Part shown: positions 1 to 8,203 of the stretch, piece by piece
Position numbering within the stretch: position 1 is the first letter of the stretch
How the letters are laid out: each line of letters begins with the position of its first letter
Assembly: GCA_964242115.1 (NCBI GenBank)
Contig: CAXSZX010000020.1
Location: forward strand, 1 to 64,000
Length of the DNA: 64,000 nt
From: BOG-908 sp964242115
GTDB lineage: Bacteria > Pseudomonadota > Alphaproteobacteria > Acetobacterales > Acetobacteraceae
Reading direction: 5' to 3'
Notes under the pieces: generated by a model
The model's database searches: none
What the model was told of the DNA's origin: nothing
What the model saw: only the letters and a program-made list of their open reading frames with translations
Made by a program: the position numbers and the translations under genes

Positions 1-53
<53 letters not shown>

Positions 54-65
54 CGGCACCAGCCC

Positions 66-503
66 TCAAGCTGACCCAACTGCCACGCGTGACACATCAC
101 GCCGCCACCAGGGATCACCCTTCCGCGTCACGTACTCCCGCCAAACGTACCCCCAAGGGATCACCAGCGGAAACACCACGGCGATCGAGCACGCAAACAC
201 CAGCTCTCCCATCGCCGCGTCCATCCGGCCTGCCTGCCAAGCCGGCAGCGCCACCCGCAATAACCACAGCGCCTTCCACGCCATTTCGAAGAACAGCACC
301 GGCAACATTCGCAGCGGGTTCCGCAACCCCAACACCGAAAGCCCGCACAACGCCCCCAGCATGCACACCACCACCCCGCGCATCGGCGCCCACTGCGCCG
401 CCGGATCGAGTATCTCCGGCCAGATCGTCAGCCCCAGCCCCACCACCAGCAACAGGTAACCAGTCCGCAAAAGTCCAAGCCGCAGCAACGAGACTTCCTG
501 CAT
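66..503 (-). CDS. small four-helix membrane protein, function unknown
   Basis: A 145-residue protein with four hydrophobic stretches at about residues 8-25, 37-57, 68-88 and 98-120, a Trp-rich third helix (motif FFEMAWKALWLL) and a short basic tail ending in KGDPWWRRD. It should sit in the inner membrane. I recognise no named family. The open frame continues upstream to 680, but that extension is translation of a family A repeat; the ATG at 503 follows AGAGAG at 5 bases and is the likely start. It lies in the same direction as the XRE/DUF2975 pair but is separated from it by the repeat, so co-transcription is doubtful. Its GC bias (G-rich coding strand) matches the strand-bound C skew of the first 11 kb. 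Confidence 0.7.
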   Translation of the reverse strand: MQEVSLLRLGLLRTGYLLLVVGLGLTIWPEILDPAAQWAPMRGVVVCMLGALCGLSVLGLRNPLRMLPVLFFEMAWKALWLLRVALPAWQAGRMDAAMGELVFACSIAVVFPLVIPWGYVWREYVTRKGDPWWRRDVSRVAVGSA

Positions 504-528
504 CGCACTCTCTTCTGATGTGTGGTTA

Positions 529-672
529 AGCAAGCAAGGCCTGCTTCGAGGAAAAAGCAAAAAGCTTTTACGAGCGCTGTCGCGGACGGCTGAAACACCG
601 CGCTTGAACCCGGCGTACCCACAGAAGACAAACGTTTTTGTTCTCTTCTCAAAAAGAACAGCTTGCTTTCTC
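529..672. repeat. family A composite palindrome
   Basis: Two arms: the left runs from GCAAGCAAGGCCTGCTTC through AAAAAGCAAAAAGCTTTT to CTGTCGCGGAC, and the right from ACAAACGTTTTTG to AAGAACAGCTTGCTTTC. The right end touches the stop codon of the XRE gene (minus strand). Confidence 0.8.
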
Positions 673-882
673 TCACCCATCCCGCTCGAACGACAACAAC
701 TCCCCGGGCTGGCACTCCAACACCGCGCAAACCGCCTCCAGCGTCGAGAACCGTATCGCCCGAGCCTTTCCCGTCTTCAGTATCGACAAGTTCGCCAAAG
801 TAATGTCCACCGCCTCGGCCAACTGCGTCAGCGACATCCGCCGGCTCTCCAGCAGCTCGTCCAGTCTTACCCTGATCGGCAC
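673..882 (-). CDS. XRE/Cro-type DNA-binding regulator (YozG-like)
   Basis: A 69-residue protein that is essentially one Cro/C1-type helix-turn-helix domain: LDELLESRRMSLTQLAEAV, then the recognition helix region ITLANLSILKTGK, and the conserved end LEAVCAVLECQPGELL. Small HTH proteins of this type are commonly encoded directly after DUF2975 membrane proteins. The GTG start lies 3 bases after the DUF2975 stop, so the two genes are translationally close and form one operon. The protein is predicted to be cytoplasmic and to act as a repressor, with the paired dyads upstream of the operon (1418-1434 and 1464-1480) as the natural operator candidates. Family assignment is firm; autoregulation is inferred. 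Confidence 0.85.
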   Translation of the reverse strand: MPIRVRLDELLESRRMSLTQLAEAVDITLANLSILKTGKARAIRFSTLEAVCAVLECQPGELLSFERDG

Positions 883-885
883 GGC

Positions 886-1407
886 TCAGACCGTCGCCGC
901 AATCTCGTCCCGCATCACCGCCCCGGCGGCAAACACCCGGCTCAGCACGAACACCATCAGCACCGCCACCCAGCCGCCCACCGACACGTCCAGCCCCGGC
1001 GCCCCCGTCCCCAGTGCCGGAAACAGCCGCCCCGCCAGCCACGCCGGCACGTCCAGCACCTGCAACACCAGCAGACACCACCCGATCGTCTGCAACCGCC
1101 GCGCGTTGGCCGCCACGAACGGATCCCCCAACCGCGCCGTCTCCACCACCGCCCGCAGTGCCGACAACAACCCCTCCGTCGCCCCGCCCATCACCACGCC
1201 CACCAGCAACAACAGCCGCACCCCCGCCATCTTCGACGCCACATCCCCCCCAGGCCCAATCTGCCCCACCCACCAGGCAAACACCCCGCCCATCACCCAC
1301 GACAGCACGAATCCCAGCCCCACCGCCCCCAGAAACACCCGATTCACTACCCAGGCCCCCGTCACCACCACCCGCGACGTCCCAACCAGCCGACCACCAT
1401 GTCCCAT
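886..1407 (-). CDS. DUF2975 family membrane protein
   Basis: A 173-residue integral membrane protein with four hydrophobic segments: about residues 12-40, 55-78, 105-125 and 140-160. The pattern, with FVAANARRLQTIGWCLL before the third helix, is typical of DUF2975, a family of unknown function usually paired with a small XRE regulator, as here. I place the start at the ATG at 1407, because AAGGAG precedes it at about 6 bases; a longer frame using TTG at 1440 has no ribosome site. One of two matching TTATCG dyads overlaps this ribosome-binding region, so binding there could block both transcription and translation. Confidence 0.8.
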   Translation of the reverse strand: MGHGGRLVGTSRVVVTGAWVVNRVFLGAVGLGFVLSWVMGGVFAWWVGQIGPGGDVASKMAGVRLLLLVGVVMGGATEGLLSALRAVVETARLGDPFVAANARRLQTIGWCLLVLQVLDVPAWLAGRLFPALGTGAPGLDVSVGGWVAVLMVFVLSRVFAAGAVMRDEIAATV

Positions 1408-1417
1408 GACACTCTCC

Positions 1418-1480
1418 TTATCGTTTACCAATAAGGCCAACCATCACGGACCGTCAACAACTCTTATCGTTTTGCAATAA
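1418..1480 (-). promoter_or_regulatory. paired 17-bp operator-like dyads upstream of DUF2975/XRE
   Basis: TTATCGTTTACCAATAA (1418-1434) and TTATCGTTTTGCAATAA (1464-1480) agree at 15 of 17 bases and lie 46 bases apart, about four helical turns. Each is an imperfect dyad of form TTATyG...CrATAA. The first overlaps the Shine-Dalgarno of the DUF2975 gene and the second lies in its leader. They are AT-rich islands in very GC-rich DNA. Binding by the adjacent XRE protein is inferred. Confidence 0.5.
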
Positions 1481-1481
1481 A

Positions 1482-1814
1482 CTTTAAACCTCCCTCGGTC
1501 CCAACCACCTCACCTCCGCGCCTGCACCGGCAACCCAACTGCCGCCCCGTTGCCTTCGGCCAACCACCCCGTCGCGACAGCGCCACCAGCCCAAACCTCC
1601 CGCCCACTCCAGCCCATCCAACATACCGCGCCAACAGCCACCATGCCGCCAACCGGGCGCATCCCGCCACCCAACACACGCGCCAGCAGCTTCACCGCGC
1701 CAGCCCAGCGCGCCGCAGCACTCCCACACTCCGAGCAGCACGCCCGCACCCAATCGCTCAAACCGCGAGACCCGCCCAGCTTGCACCCCGCCCGCCGCCC
1801 CCTATCCTCCCCGC
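1482..1814. other. intergenic region between divergent DUF2975 and helicase genes
   Basis: Very C-rich on the + strand. It must contain the helicase promoter, but I see no convincing gene, hairpin or repeat. Open frames on either strand here are by-products of the composition. Confidence 0.6.
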
Positions 1815-4265
1815 ATGCCCGGAACACTACCAGAACACTTCGCCACCTGGTTCGCCTCCCGCGGCTGGACCCCCCGCCCGCACCAGCTCGACCTCCTCGC
1901 CGCCGCCGCCGCCCGCGAGCACGTCCTCCTCATCGCCCCCACCGGCGGCGGCAAAACCCTAGCCGGCTTCCTCCCCACCCTCACCGCCCTCGCCACCCCC
2001 CGCCCCACGCCCACCCTCCACACCATCTACATCTCCCCCCTCAAAGCCCTAGCCGCCGACATCGCCCGCAACCTCACCACCCCCATCGCCGATCTCTCGC
2101 TGCCCATCCGCATCGAAACCCGCACCGGCGACACCTCCTCCGCGCTGCGCCGCCGCCAGCTCGACACCCCGCCCGACATCCTCCTCACCACCCCCGAATC
2201 CCTAGCCGTCCTCCTCTCCCAACCCACCGCCCCCACCCTCTTCGCTGGCCTGGACACCATCATCATCGACGAAATCCACGCCCTGGCCGGCACCAAACGC
2301 GGCGACCAACTCGCCCTCTGCCTAGCCCGCCTAACCACCCTCTCCCCACAAGCCCGCCGAGTAGGCCTCTCCGCCACCGTCGCCCACCCGCGCGAAATCC
2401 TCGCCTACACCGCCACCGGCGCCCCCGCCCGCGCCATCACCGTCGCCGAAACCACCCCGCCCGCCCTCTCCATGATGCTCCCCACCGAGCGCCTGGCCTG
2501 GGCCGGCCGCATGGGCCTGGCCTCCGCCGCCCTAATCCTCGACCGCATCACCGCCGCCGGCCTAACCATCGTCTTCGTCAACACCCGCGCCCAATCCGAG
2601 CTCATCTTCCAGGAACTCTGGCGCCTCAACGAACAAACCCTCCCCATCGCGCTGCACCACGGCTCCCTAGACCAAGCCCAACGCCTCCGCGTCGAAGCCG
2701 CCATGGCCCGCGGCGACCTCCGCGCCGTAGTAGCCACCTCCTCCCTGGACCTCGGCATAGACTGGGGCGGCGTAGACCAGGTCATCCAGGTCGGCGCCCC
2801 CAAAGGCACCTCCCGCCTCCTCCAGCGCGTCGGCCGCGCCAACCACCGCATGGACGAAGCCTCTCGCGCCATCCTCGTCCCCGCCAACCGCTTCGAAGTC
2901 CTCGAATGCCAGGCCGCCATCGCCGGCGTCGCCGCCCACGAACTCGACGGCGACCCACCCCGCCCCGGCGGCCTCGACGTCCTCGCCCAACACCTCCTCC
3001 TCACCGCCGCCTCCACCCCCTTCCACCCCACCACCATGCTCGCCGAGATCCGCCGCGCCGCCCCCTACGCCGCCCTCACCGACGCCGACTTCACCGACAC
3101 CCTCGCCTTCGTCGAAAACGGCGGCTACGCCCTGGCCTCCTACGACCGCTACCGCAAACTCTTCCGCACCGCCGACAGCCAAGTCCACATCCGCTCCGAC
3201 CGCATCGCCCGCCAGGCCCGCATGAACGTCGGCACCATCACCGAAGCCGCCCTCCTGAAAGTCCGCCTCGGCGGCCCCCGCGGCACCCCCCTAGGCGAAA
3301 TCGAGGAGTACTTCGCCAACACGCTGCGCCCCGGCAACACCTTCCTCTTCGCCGGCCGCCTCCTCCGCTTCACCCGCATCCACGAGCTCACCCTCGAATG
3401 CACCGACGGCGGCACCGGCGCCCCCGCCGTCCCCACCTACGTCGGCGCCCGCCTCCCGCTGACCACCAACCTCGCCGACCGCGTCCGCGCCATGCTCCAC
3501 AACCCCGCCGCCTGGCACGCCTACCCCGAACCCGTCCGCGAGTGGCTCGCCCTCCAAGCCGACCGCTCCGAACTCCCCGCCCCCGACAACCTCCTCGTCG
3601 AAATCTTCCCCCGCGACGGCCGCTGGTTCATGGTCGCCTACACCTTCGAGGGCCAGCAGGCCCACCAGACCCTCGGCATGCTCCTCACCCGCCGCATGGA
3701 ACGCGCCGGCACCGCCCCCCTGGGCTTCCTCGGCACCGACTACGTCATCGCCACCTGGTCCGCCAACGAACCAACCAACGTCGAAGACCTCTTCGCCGTC
3801 GACATGCTCGGCGACGACCTCGACTCCTGGATGGCCGAATCCTCCATGCTCCGCCGCACCTTCCGCAACATCGCCACCATCGCCGGCCTCATCGACCGCA
3901 ACCAGCCCGGCGCCAGCCGCACCCGCCGCCAGGTCACTATCAACACCGACCTCATCTACGACGTCCTCCGCCGCCACCAACCCGACCACGTGCTCCTGCG
4001 CGCCACCCGCATGGACGCCGCCCACGGCCTCACCGACATCACCCGCCTGGCCGGCCTGCTCCAGCGCGCCGAAGGCCACATCCGCGTCCGACGCCTCGAC
4101 CGCGTCTCACCCCTGGCCGTCCCCGTGCTGCTGGACATCGGCCGCGAAAGCGTCCGCACCGCCACCGACGAGGACGCGCTGCTGGAAGAAACCGAAGCGC
4201 TGATCGCGGAGGCGACGGGCGGCGCGCGCGTGGGCGAGAAAGAAAGGCAAGGGCTCTGCCCTTGA
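1815..4265 (+). CDS. ligase-associated DNA damage response DEXH-box helicase (Lhr-like)
   Basis: An 816-residue superfamily 2 helicase. Motifs in order: APTGGGKT (Walker A, near residue 40), the SPLKAL motif Ia, TTPESLA, IIDEIHAL (DEIH box), LSATVAHP, VFVNTRAQSE, HHGSLDQAQR, then SSLDLGIDWG with LLQRVGRANHR (motif VI), followed by the long Lhr-type C-terminal domain. Family members act in DNA damage response and are normally encoded next to PdeM, a DNA ligase and an MBL-fold exonuclease. Here pdeM lies about 5 kb downstream because of inserted DNA. The last 83 codons are duplicated at 5194-5442. Codon use is extreme, with C at most third positions, and fits the regional + strand C bias. Paired GC hairpins follow the stop codon. 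Confidence 0.93.
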   Translation: MPGTLPEHFATWFASRGWTPRPHQLDLLAAAAAREHVLLIAPTGGGKTLAGFLPTLTALATPRPTPTLHTIYISPLKALAADIARNLTTPIADLSLPIRIETRTGDTSSALRRRQLDTPPDILLTTPESLAVLLSQPTAPTLFAGLDTIIIDEIHALAGTKRGDQLALCLARLTTLSPQARRVGLSATVAHPREILAYTATGAPARAITVAETTPPALSMMLPTERLAWAGRMGLASAALILDRITAAGLTIVFVNTRAQSELIFQELWRLNEQTLPIALHHGSLDQAQRLRVEAAMARGDLRAVVATSSLDLGIDWGGVDQVIQVGAPKGTSRLLQRVGRANHRMDEASRAILVPANRFEVLECQAAIAGVAAHELDGDPPRPGGLDVLAQHLLLTAASTPFHPTTMLAEIRRAAPYAALTDADFTDTLAFVENGGYALASYDRYRKLFRTADSQVHIRSDRIARQARMNVGTITEAALLKVRLGGPRGTPLGEIEEYFANTLRPGNTFLFAGRLLRFTRIHELTLECTDGGTGAPAVPTYVGARLPLTTNLADRVRAMLHNPAAWHAYPEPVREWLALQADRSELPAPDNLLVEIFPRDGRWFMVAYTFEGQQAHQTLGMLLTRRMERAGTAPLGFLGTDYVIATWSANEPTNVEDLFAVDMLGDDLDSWMAESSMLRRTFRNIATIAGLIDRNQPGASRTRRQVTINTDLIYDVLRRHQPDHVLLRATRMDAAHGLTDITRLAGLLQRAEGHIRVRRLDRVSPLAVPVLLDIGRESVRTATDEDALLEETEALIAEATGGARVGEKERQGLCP

Positions 4266-4284
4266 CCCGCTGGGGCCAGTCGGC
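4017..4284 (+). repeat. direct repeat copy 1 (helicase 3' end plus terminator)
   Basis: These 268 bases recur at 5194-5461 with a constant offset of 1177, no gap, and about 17 differences counted by eye (about 94% identity). The repeat begins inside the helicase gene and ends inside the downstream GC hairpin. Confidence 0.9.
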
Positions 4285-4298
4285 CCCAGACCCCTTTT
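4249..4298 (+). terminator. family B double hairpin after the helicase gene
   Basis: Two palindromes in tandem: AAGGGCTCTGCCCTT overlaps the stop codon and TGGGGCCAGTCGGCCCCA follows; then CCCCTTTT. This is a plausible rho-independent terminator for the helicase gene. Related paired hairpins occur near 39100-39310. Confidence 0.6.
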
Positions 4299-4319
4299 CG
4301 TTGCGCCTTTTCTCGCAGA

Positions 4320-5147
4320 TTAGAGCGGATGACGGCTGACGAATTCCCTGATCAGGTGTCCAACCTTCAATGGCTGCTCCAGACCCGCAAAATGCGCGAC
4401 CCCGGGCATGCAGACGAACTCGGCACCCGGAATGGCCTCAGCCATCGCCCGCGTTTCGGCAACCGGAAAGGTTCGATCCTCCTCGCCGGCCACGATGCAA
4501 ACCGGGGTCCGGATGGACGCGAACAGGGCGGCCTGACTCGGTCGGCGAGGCACCACGCTCTCGATCGCGTTCGCCACGGATGCGGCATCGAGCCTACTCA
4601 GGCCACGCGCTACGTAATCGGCGAGCGCGGGTTGCTCACGCTCGGCCGTAGGTCCGAGAAAAGCGCCGACCGCGCGCGGGTAGAACGCTCGCGGAACCTT
4701 GCCCCTCAAACGCAACAGCGAAACCAGCGCGAAATACTCCAGCTTCTGGCGAAGCCCAGCCGGAGAGCCCGTTCCGTTCATCAGGATGGCCGCGCCGATG
4801 CGGTCCGGGTGTCGCGCGGCGAACGTGCCGCCGATCATCGCACCTCAGCTATTGCCGACGTAATGCGCCCGGGAAATGGCGAGCGCATCGAGGATCGCGG
4901 GAATGCACTCGGCCGACTCGCTGAGCTGAAAGCGACGTTTCAGCGGCTCGCTGCCCCCCTGGCCGGGTGGGTCGACGAGGACGACCCGGTATTCTGTCTG
5001 AAAATGGCCGGCGACGCCCGCGAACATGTCGCCGTCCATCAACAGGCTCGGCCAAAAAACAATCGCTGGTCCGTCGCCTGCCACCTTGACCTGGAGGCGC
5101 CCAAGGCTTGTGGCGATGGACCGGGATTGGAAGACGGCAGAGGACAT
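4320..5147 (-). pseudogene. alpha/beta-hydrolase, inactivated by an in-frame TGA
   Basis: The two halves read in one frame as a hydrolase of about 275 residues, starting near MSSAVFQSRSIATSLGRLQ. The oxyanion region (FWPSLLMDGDMF) and DPPGQGGSE precede the nucleophile elbow, which reads YVGNS-stop-GAMIGG. The stop (TGA, 4852-4854 region) replaces the Trp expected in the GNSWG-type elbow, a one-base change from TGG. Downstream the fold continues with IRTPVCIVAGEEDRTFP and a C-terminal PGVAHFAGLEQP containing the catalytic His. Nearest relatives are probably enol-lactonase or C-C bond hydrolases. It lies between the two copies of the helicase 3' repeat, which suggests it arrived with the duplication. 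A sequencing error cannot be excluded. Confidence 0.75.
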
Positions 5148-5193
5148 CGCTCCAACAAGCCATGAAGCCCGGCTACGCGCAACCAACCGAAGC

Positions 5194-5442
5194 GCCGCGC
5201 ACGGCCTCACCGACATCACCCGCCTGGCCGGCCTGCTCCAGCGCGCCGCAGGCCACATCCGCGTCCGCCGCCTCGACCGCGTCTCACCCCTGGCCGTCCC
5301 CGTGCTGCTGAACATCGGCCGCGAAAGCGTCCGCACCGCGACGGACGAGGACGCCCTGCTGGAAGAAACCGAAGCGCTGATCGCGAAAGCGACAGGCGGG
5401 GCGAAGATGGGCGAGAAAGAAAGGCAAGGGCTCTCCCCTTGA
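5194..5442 (+). pseudogene. duplicated C-terminal fragment of the helicase
   Basis: An 82-codon stretch reproducing the end of the Lhr-like helicase (GLTDITRLAGLLQR to GEKERQGL) with its stop codon. Many of the differences from the intact copy are silent or conservative, and the frame is open, so the copy is either recent or was once constrained. It has no start codon or ribosome site of its own. It is a remnant of the event that placed foreign DNA between the helicase and pdeM. Confidence 0.8.
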
Positions 5443-5461
5443 CCCGTTGGGGCCAGTCGGC
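5194..5461 (+). repeat. direct repeat copy 2
   Basis: Partner of 4017-4284. Immediately after it the base composition drops from GC-rich to about even, so its end marks the left edge of the AT-rich accessory block. Confidence 0.9.
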
Positions 5462-5571
5462 ACCCCATTATACAAGAGTGAAAGGTAGAACTCCAGTTTT
5501 TATCTCTGGCGTTAGAGCCAAACCAGGTTGTTGAGTTTGCAAAACTACCCAGGAGAAGACTCAGTGGTATT

Positions 5572-6198
5572 TCACTTTTTTTGCTCTGTTAACGTAACGT
5601 TTACACTCTCATTGCCGCTAAGCCAAGCGAGGATCCCCTCCTGAATCTTTTTCTGACTCAAGAGGAACTCGGCATCTGAAGGGAAGGACCTCACATCCAT
5701 GGGGATCGCGATTTCTCCTTTGAGCAGTTTTGCAAAACCCCTCCGAATAAACTCCTGCTCCTCCTGCATCGCACCATGCCCTCTCGGATAATAAAGCTCC
5801 CTTGAAATTTCGACCGAGTTAAACCTGTAACCAAGAGCGAAAGCCATTTTGCCAAGCATATCATTGAGCAAATCGATACGCTTCTCCAGCCAAGCTTTCT
5901 GATCAACTATCTCTCTGTAGAGATACTCAATGTATGCTTTCCAAGCGTTGACCACCTCAATGAACTCTGGTTTTTTACCATAAAACTCAATCGGAACGAC
6001 ATTAAGTGCCTCAACATGTGCTGGAGAGAGAATGGATGCGCGTGTCGTCATTAGAATTCTAAATATATTAACGCGTCGTTGATTCCGTTCGCGGCTGCGT
6101 TCAACCCACTTTTGAGCCTGAACCGCGAACACTGGCCCTAGCACGGTTGCGAACACAATTGCAACATCCCCTATTTTCAACGTCGAATCGAAAGTCAT
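5572..6198 (-). CDS. membrane-anchored protein resembling DUF6680
   Basis: A 208-residue protein. The N-terminus has one hydrophobic segment (VAIVFATVLGPVFAVQAQKW, about residues 12-31), followed at once by a basic stretch WVERSRERNQRRVNIFRILM and a mostly helical cytoplasmic domain with TTRASILSPAHVEALN and an aromatic WKAYIEYLYREIV region. This order matches what I remember of DUF6680, a family without assigned activity; that match is from memory. ATG at 198 bases into the line is preceded by GGAG at 6 bases. Composition is AT-richer than all core genes here. It is divergent from the SIR2-like gene, with 116 bases between starts, so the two may be co-regulated and act together. Confidence 0.75.
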   Translation of the reverse strand: MTFDSTLKIGDVAIVFATVLGPVFAVQAQKWVERSRERNQRRVNIFRILMTTRASILSPAHVEALNVVPIEFYGKKPEFIEVVNAWKAYIEYLYREIVDQKAWLEKRIDLLNDMLGKMAFALGYRFNSVEISRELYYPRGHGAMQEEQEFIRRGFAKLLKGEIAIPMDVRSFPSDAEFLLSQKKIQEGILAWLSGNESVNVTLTEQKK

Positions 6199-6314
6199 AT
6201 TTTCTCCATGCGTGTTGTCTCGTTCTGCCGATCGTCAACAGATTTAGAGCGACATTTGATATCGGTGTAAATTTGTGCACTTCGTTAGTGAAATTACCAG
6301 CATGGAGAATGCGA
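6199..6314. promoter_or_regulatory. divergent promoter region of the SIR2/DUF6680-like pair
   Basis: 116 AT-rich bases between two divergent starts; both genes have GGAG ribosome sites inside it. I could not fix -35/-10 boxes with confidence. Confidence 0.4.
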
Positions 6315-7574
6315 ATGAGAACTGGTCTACTGTTGGGAGCCGGCGCGTCCTACGAGTGCGGTATGCCGATGGTTTGGGAGTTGACAAATCAAATCCGCTG
6401 TTTCGCAACCCCGAAGCTACTTCGCGAGAGGAACATTCGATCAAAAGCCGCTAATCTAGGCTTTCCCGATCTCCTTATCGAAGAGCTTATCCAGCTGATT
6501 GCGAGGCCAGAGCTTCACTATGAGAGCATAATCGGCAACCTGGAAATCAAGGTTCGCCGGCACAGTGGGCGGCATAACGGACGCCACTATCATGCATTGC
6601 ATTCTGATCTTACAGAGATGGTCTACTTTCTACTATTGGACAGACATAGTAGGCTTGCAACGGTTTTGCCGACTTACATGCGTTTCCTTGACGGGCTTGC
6701 TGGTCTAGTGTCACATAATCAGCCGTTGTGGATTTTTTCGCTAAACCACGATTTGATTGTCGAAAGCTTTGCTGCGCACCGGAAGATTCCTATAAACAGC
6801 GGCTCTTTCGACACAATTGAATTACCACTTCCAGAAAATTCACACGGGATAAAAAGCATTGCCGCTGAACTCTCAACGGCCGAAAGATTCCACACCAAGG
6901 GTTTGCCTTTTTTTATTCAAGGAAAAGTAGGAATAAACATATTCAAACTTCATGGCTCTCTCGACACATTCTTGATCCACAATGGAAATGACATTATTAA
7001 GTTAGTCCCCGTTGAAAATAACATTTCGGGCGTCCTGAAAACAGTCGAACTAGCGAACAGTTTGCTCCAACATAAACTGCCACATGCGCCACATATCCGA
7101 ACAACAAATGAAATTATGTATCTCGACCAAGGGGGTGAAATTCAGTTTGCTCGACGAACTATTTTGACTGGAGCTTTTAAATTCAACGAAGAAAAAAGAA
7201 AAACAAAATTCAACATGATGACCCATTTTAGAGATAATCTGCTTCAAGTAGATGTATTAGTTACGGTCGGCTATGGGTTTGCTGATCCACATGTAAATGG
7301 ATCCCTGCGGACCTGGTTGGAGTTCGCTGAAGCTCGAAAACTTCAAATTATAGACCCATTCAGGACTACAATCCCCTCAGACTTTCTACATTTGGCACCT
7401 CAAGTCACCCTATCTAGAAAAACAGCACTAGATTTTTTTGAACAGTTTTCATCATCTCCGTTATCGCCAATCGAGCGCCAGATTAGGGATGGCTTATCGA
7501 GAGCTCGCGACGTCGTCGCAGCAAAGTATGCTGAGCAGGCCAGGCTTGCTTACCCCAACGAAGATGGACATTAG
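6315..7574 (+). CDS. SIR2-like domain protein, probable NAD-consuming defence effector
   Basis: A 419-residue protein with the SIR2-like signature set: LLLGAGASYECGMP at the N-terminus (nucleotide-binding loop), FSLNHDLIVE (the catalytic Asn-x-Asp element), FKLHGSLD (catalytic His) and VTVGYGFADPHVN near residue 325. Proteins of this class, unlike deacetylase sirtuins, often deplete NAD during phage infection in systems such as Thoeris, DSR and SIR2-HerA. No HerA, TIR or Argonaute partner is present here; the only neighbour of similar composition with a divergent start is the DUF6680-like membrane protein. Start: the ATG at 6315 has GGAG 7 bases upstream, while in-frame codons further up lack one. 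Defence function is inferred from family and context. Confidence 0.85.
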   Translation: MRTGLLLGAGASYECGMPMVWELTNQIRCFATPKLLRERNIRSKAANLGFPDLLIEELIQLIARPELHYESIIGNLEIKVRRHSGRHNGRHYHALHSDLTEMVYFLLLDRHSRLATVLPTYMRFLDGLAGLVSHNQPLWIFSLNHDLIVESFAAHRKIPINSGSFDTIELPLPENSHGIKSIAAELSTAERFHTKGLPFFIQGKVGINIFKLHGSLDTFLIHNGNDIIKLVPVENNISGVLKTVELANSLLQHKLPHAPHIRTTNEIMYLDQGGEIQFARRTILTGAFKFNEEKRKTKFNMMTHFRDNLLQVDVLVTVGYGFADPHVNGSLRTWLEFAEARKLQIIDPFRTTIPSDFLHLAPQVTLSRKTALDFFEQFSSSPLSPIERQIRDGLSRARDVVAAKYAEQARLAYPNEDGH

Positions 7575-7695
7575 CATCGTACTGAGGTTCGCTTAAAGTA
7601 GGGCTAATTCACCGGTTATTGTGTGAAACCTACGTCTCTTCATCAGAAGAAGCGATCAGCCGTCACTTTGCCTCACTACGTAGATTGATATGTTC

Positions 7696-7732
7696 GAGCC
7701 GGGACGTCGGTGCTCTATCGACATCCCGACTC
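7696..7732 (-). terminator. hairpin after the 97-residue hypothetical gene
   Basis: GAGCCGGGACGTCGGTG and TATCGACATCCCGACTC form a stem of about 17 pairs, including G-T wobbles on the minus strand, starting 4 bases after the stop codon of the minus-strand gene. No strong U-run follows, so efficiency is uncertain. Confidence 0.4.
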
Positions 7733-7736
7733 AATT

Positions 7737-8030
7737 TTAGGCTGCAACTTTGGAGTTATCGAAAAGGTCGTCATCATTGCTGTCTGCATCGTAATGACCC
7801 CAACCCTGCTTCTCAGCTTCTGCCATGAGAAGCCGGGCGATTTTTAAGGATGGGATACGAGCCTGTCCCCGCGCTCCCTGGAGGCTCCCATCCGGGCGCC
7901 GCCAGATAAATCGAAAACCCTCCTGAATAGTAGCATCGTCGAATACATAACGAACTCGCTGGAAGCATAGCTTCCATTCTATGTACGTCGTAACCTCATT
8001 AAGGATTTGAACTCGGCCGGAAACGGCCAT
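7737..8030 (-). CDS. hypothetical protein, 97 residues
   Basis: I do not recognise a family. The predicted product is soluble: MAVSGRVQILNEVTTYIEW, then FVFD-like FDDATIQEGFRFIWRRPDG, a basic LQGARGQARIPS, a helix KIARLLMAEAEKQGW and an acidic tail DADSNDDDLFD. The ATG at 8030 is preceded by GGAG at 6 bases; the frame is open upstream to 8105, but that part lacks a ribosome site. Composition is close to even, like the SIR2-like gene, so it belongs to the same accessory block. It reads toward that gene and is followed by a hairpin. Confidence 0.6.
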   Translation of the reverse strand: MAVSGRVQILNEVTTYIEWKLCFQRVRYVFDDATIQEGFRFIWRRPDGSLQGARGQARIPSLKIARLLMAEAEKQGWGHYDADSNDDDLFDNSKVAA

Positions 8031-8203
8031 GGTGATCTCCTTGATCGCACGTTTGGGAGCAGAAACGCTCGCCACTTTGTATCGCGGATGTGACTGATGC
8101 GTCAAATATGGCTCACGTGCTTAGCCACATACCATCAAACTTGCCCAGCCTCACGTTTCCGTGTTCTTCTGCCGTTCATGCCCATCCCACCCCACGCAGC
8201 CCA

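Noticed and set aside
1550..4339. 929-residue Arg/Pro/His-rich open frame overlapping the helicase
   Set aside because: It results from the C-rich composition in another frame; the in-frame helicase motifs settle the question.
4845..4860. TGA in the hydrolase as a selenocysteine codon
   Set aside because: The position calls for Trp, no SECIS-like hairpin follows, and hydrolases of this fold do not use selenocysteine there.
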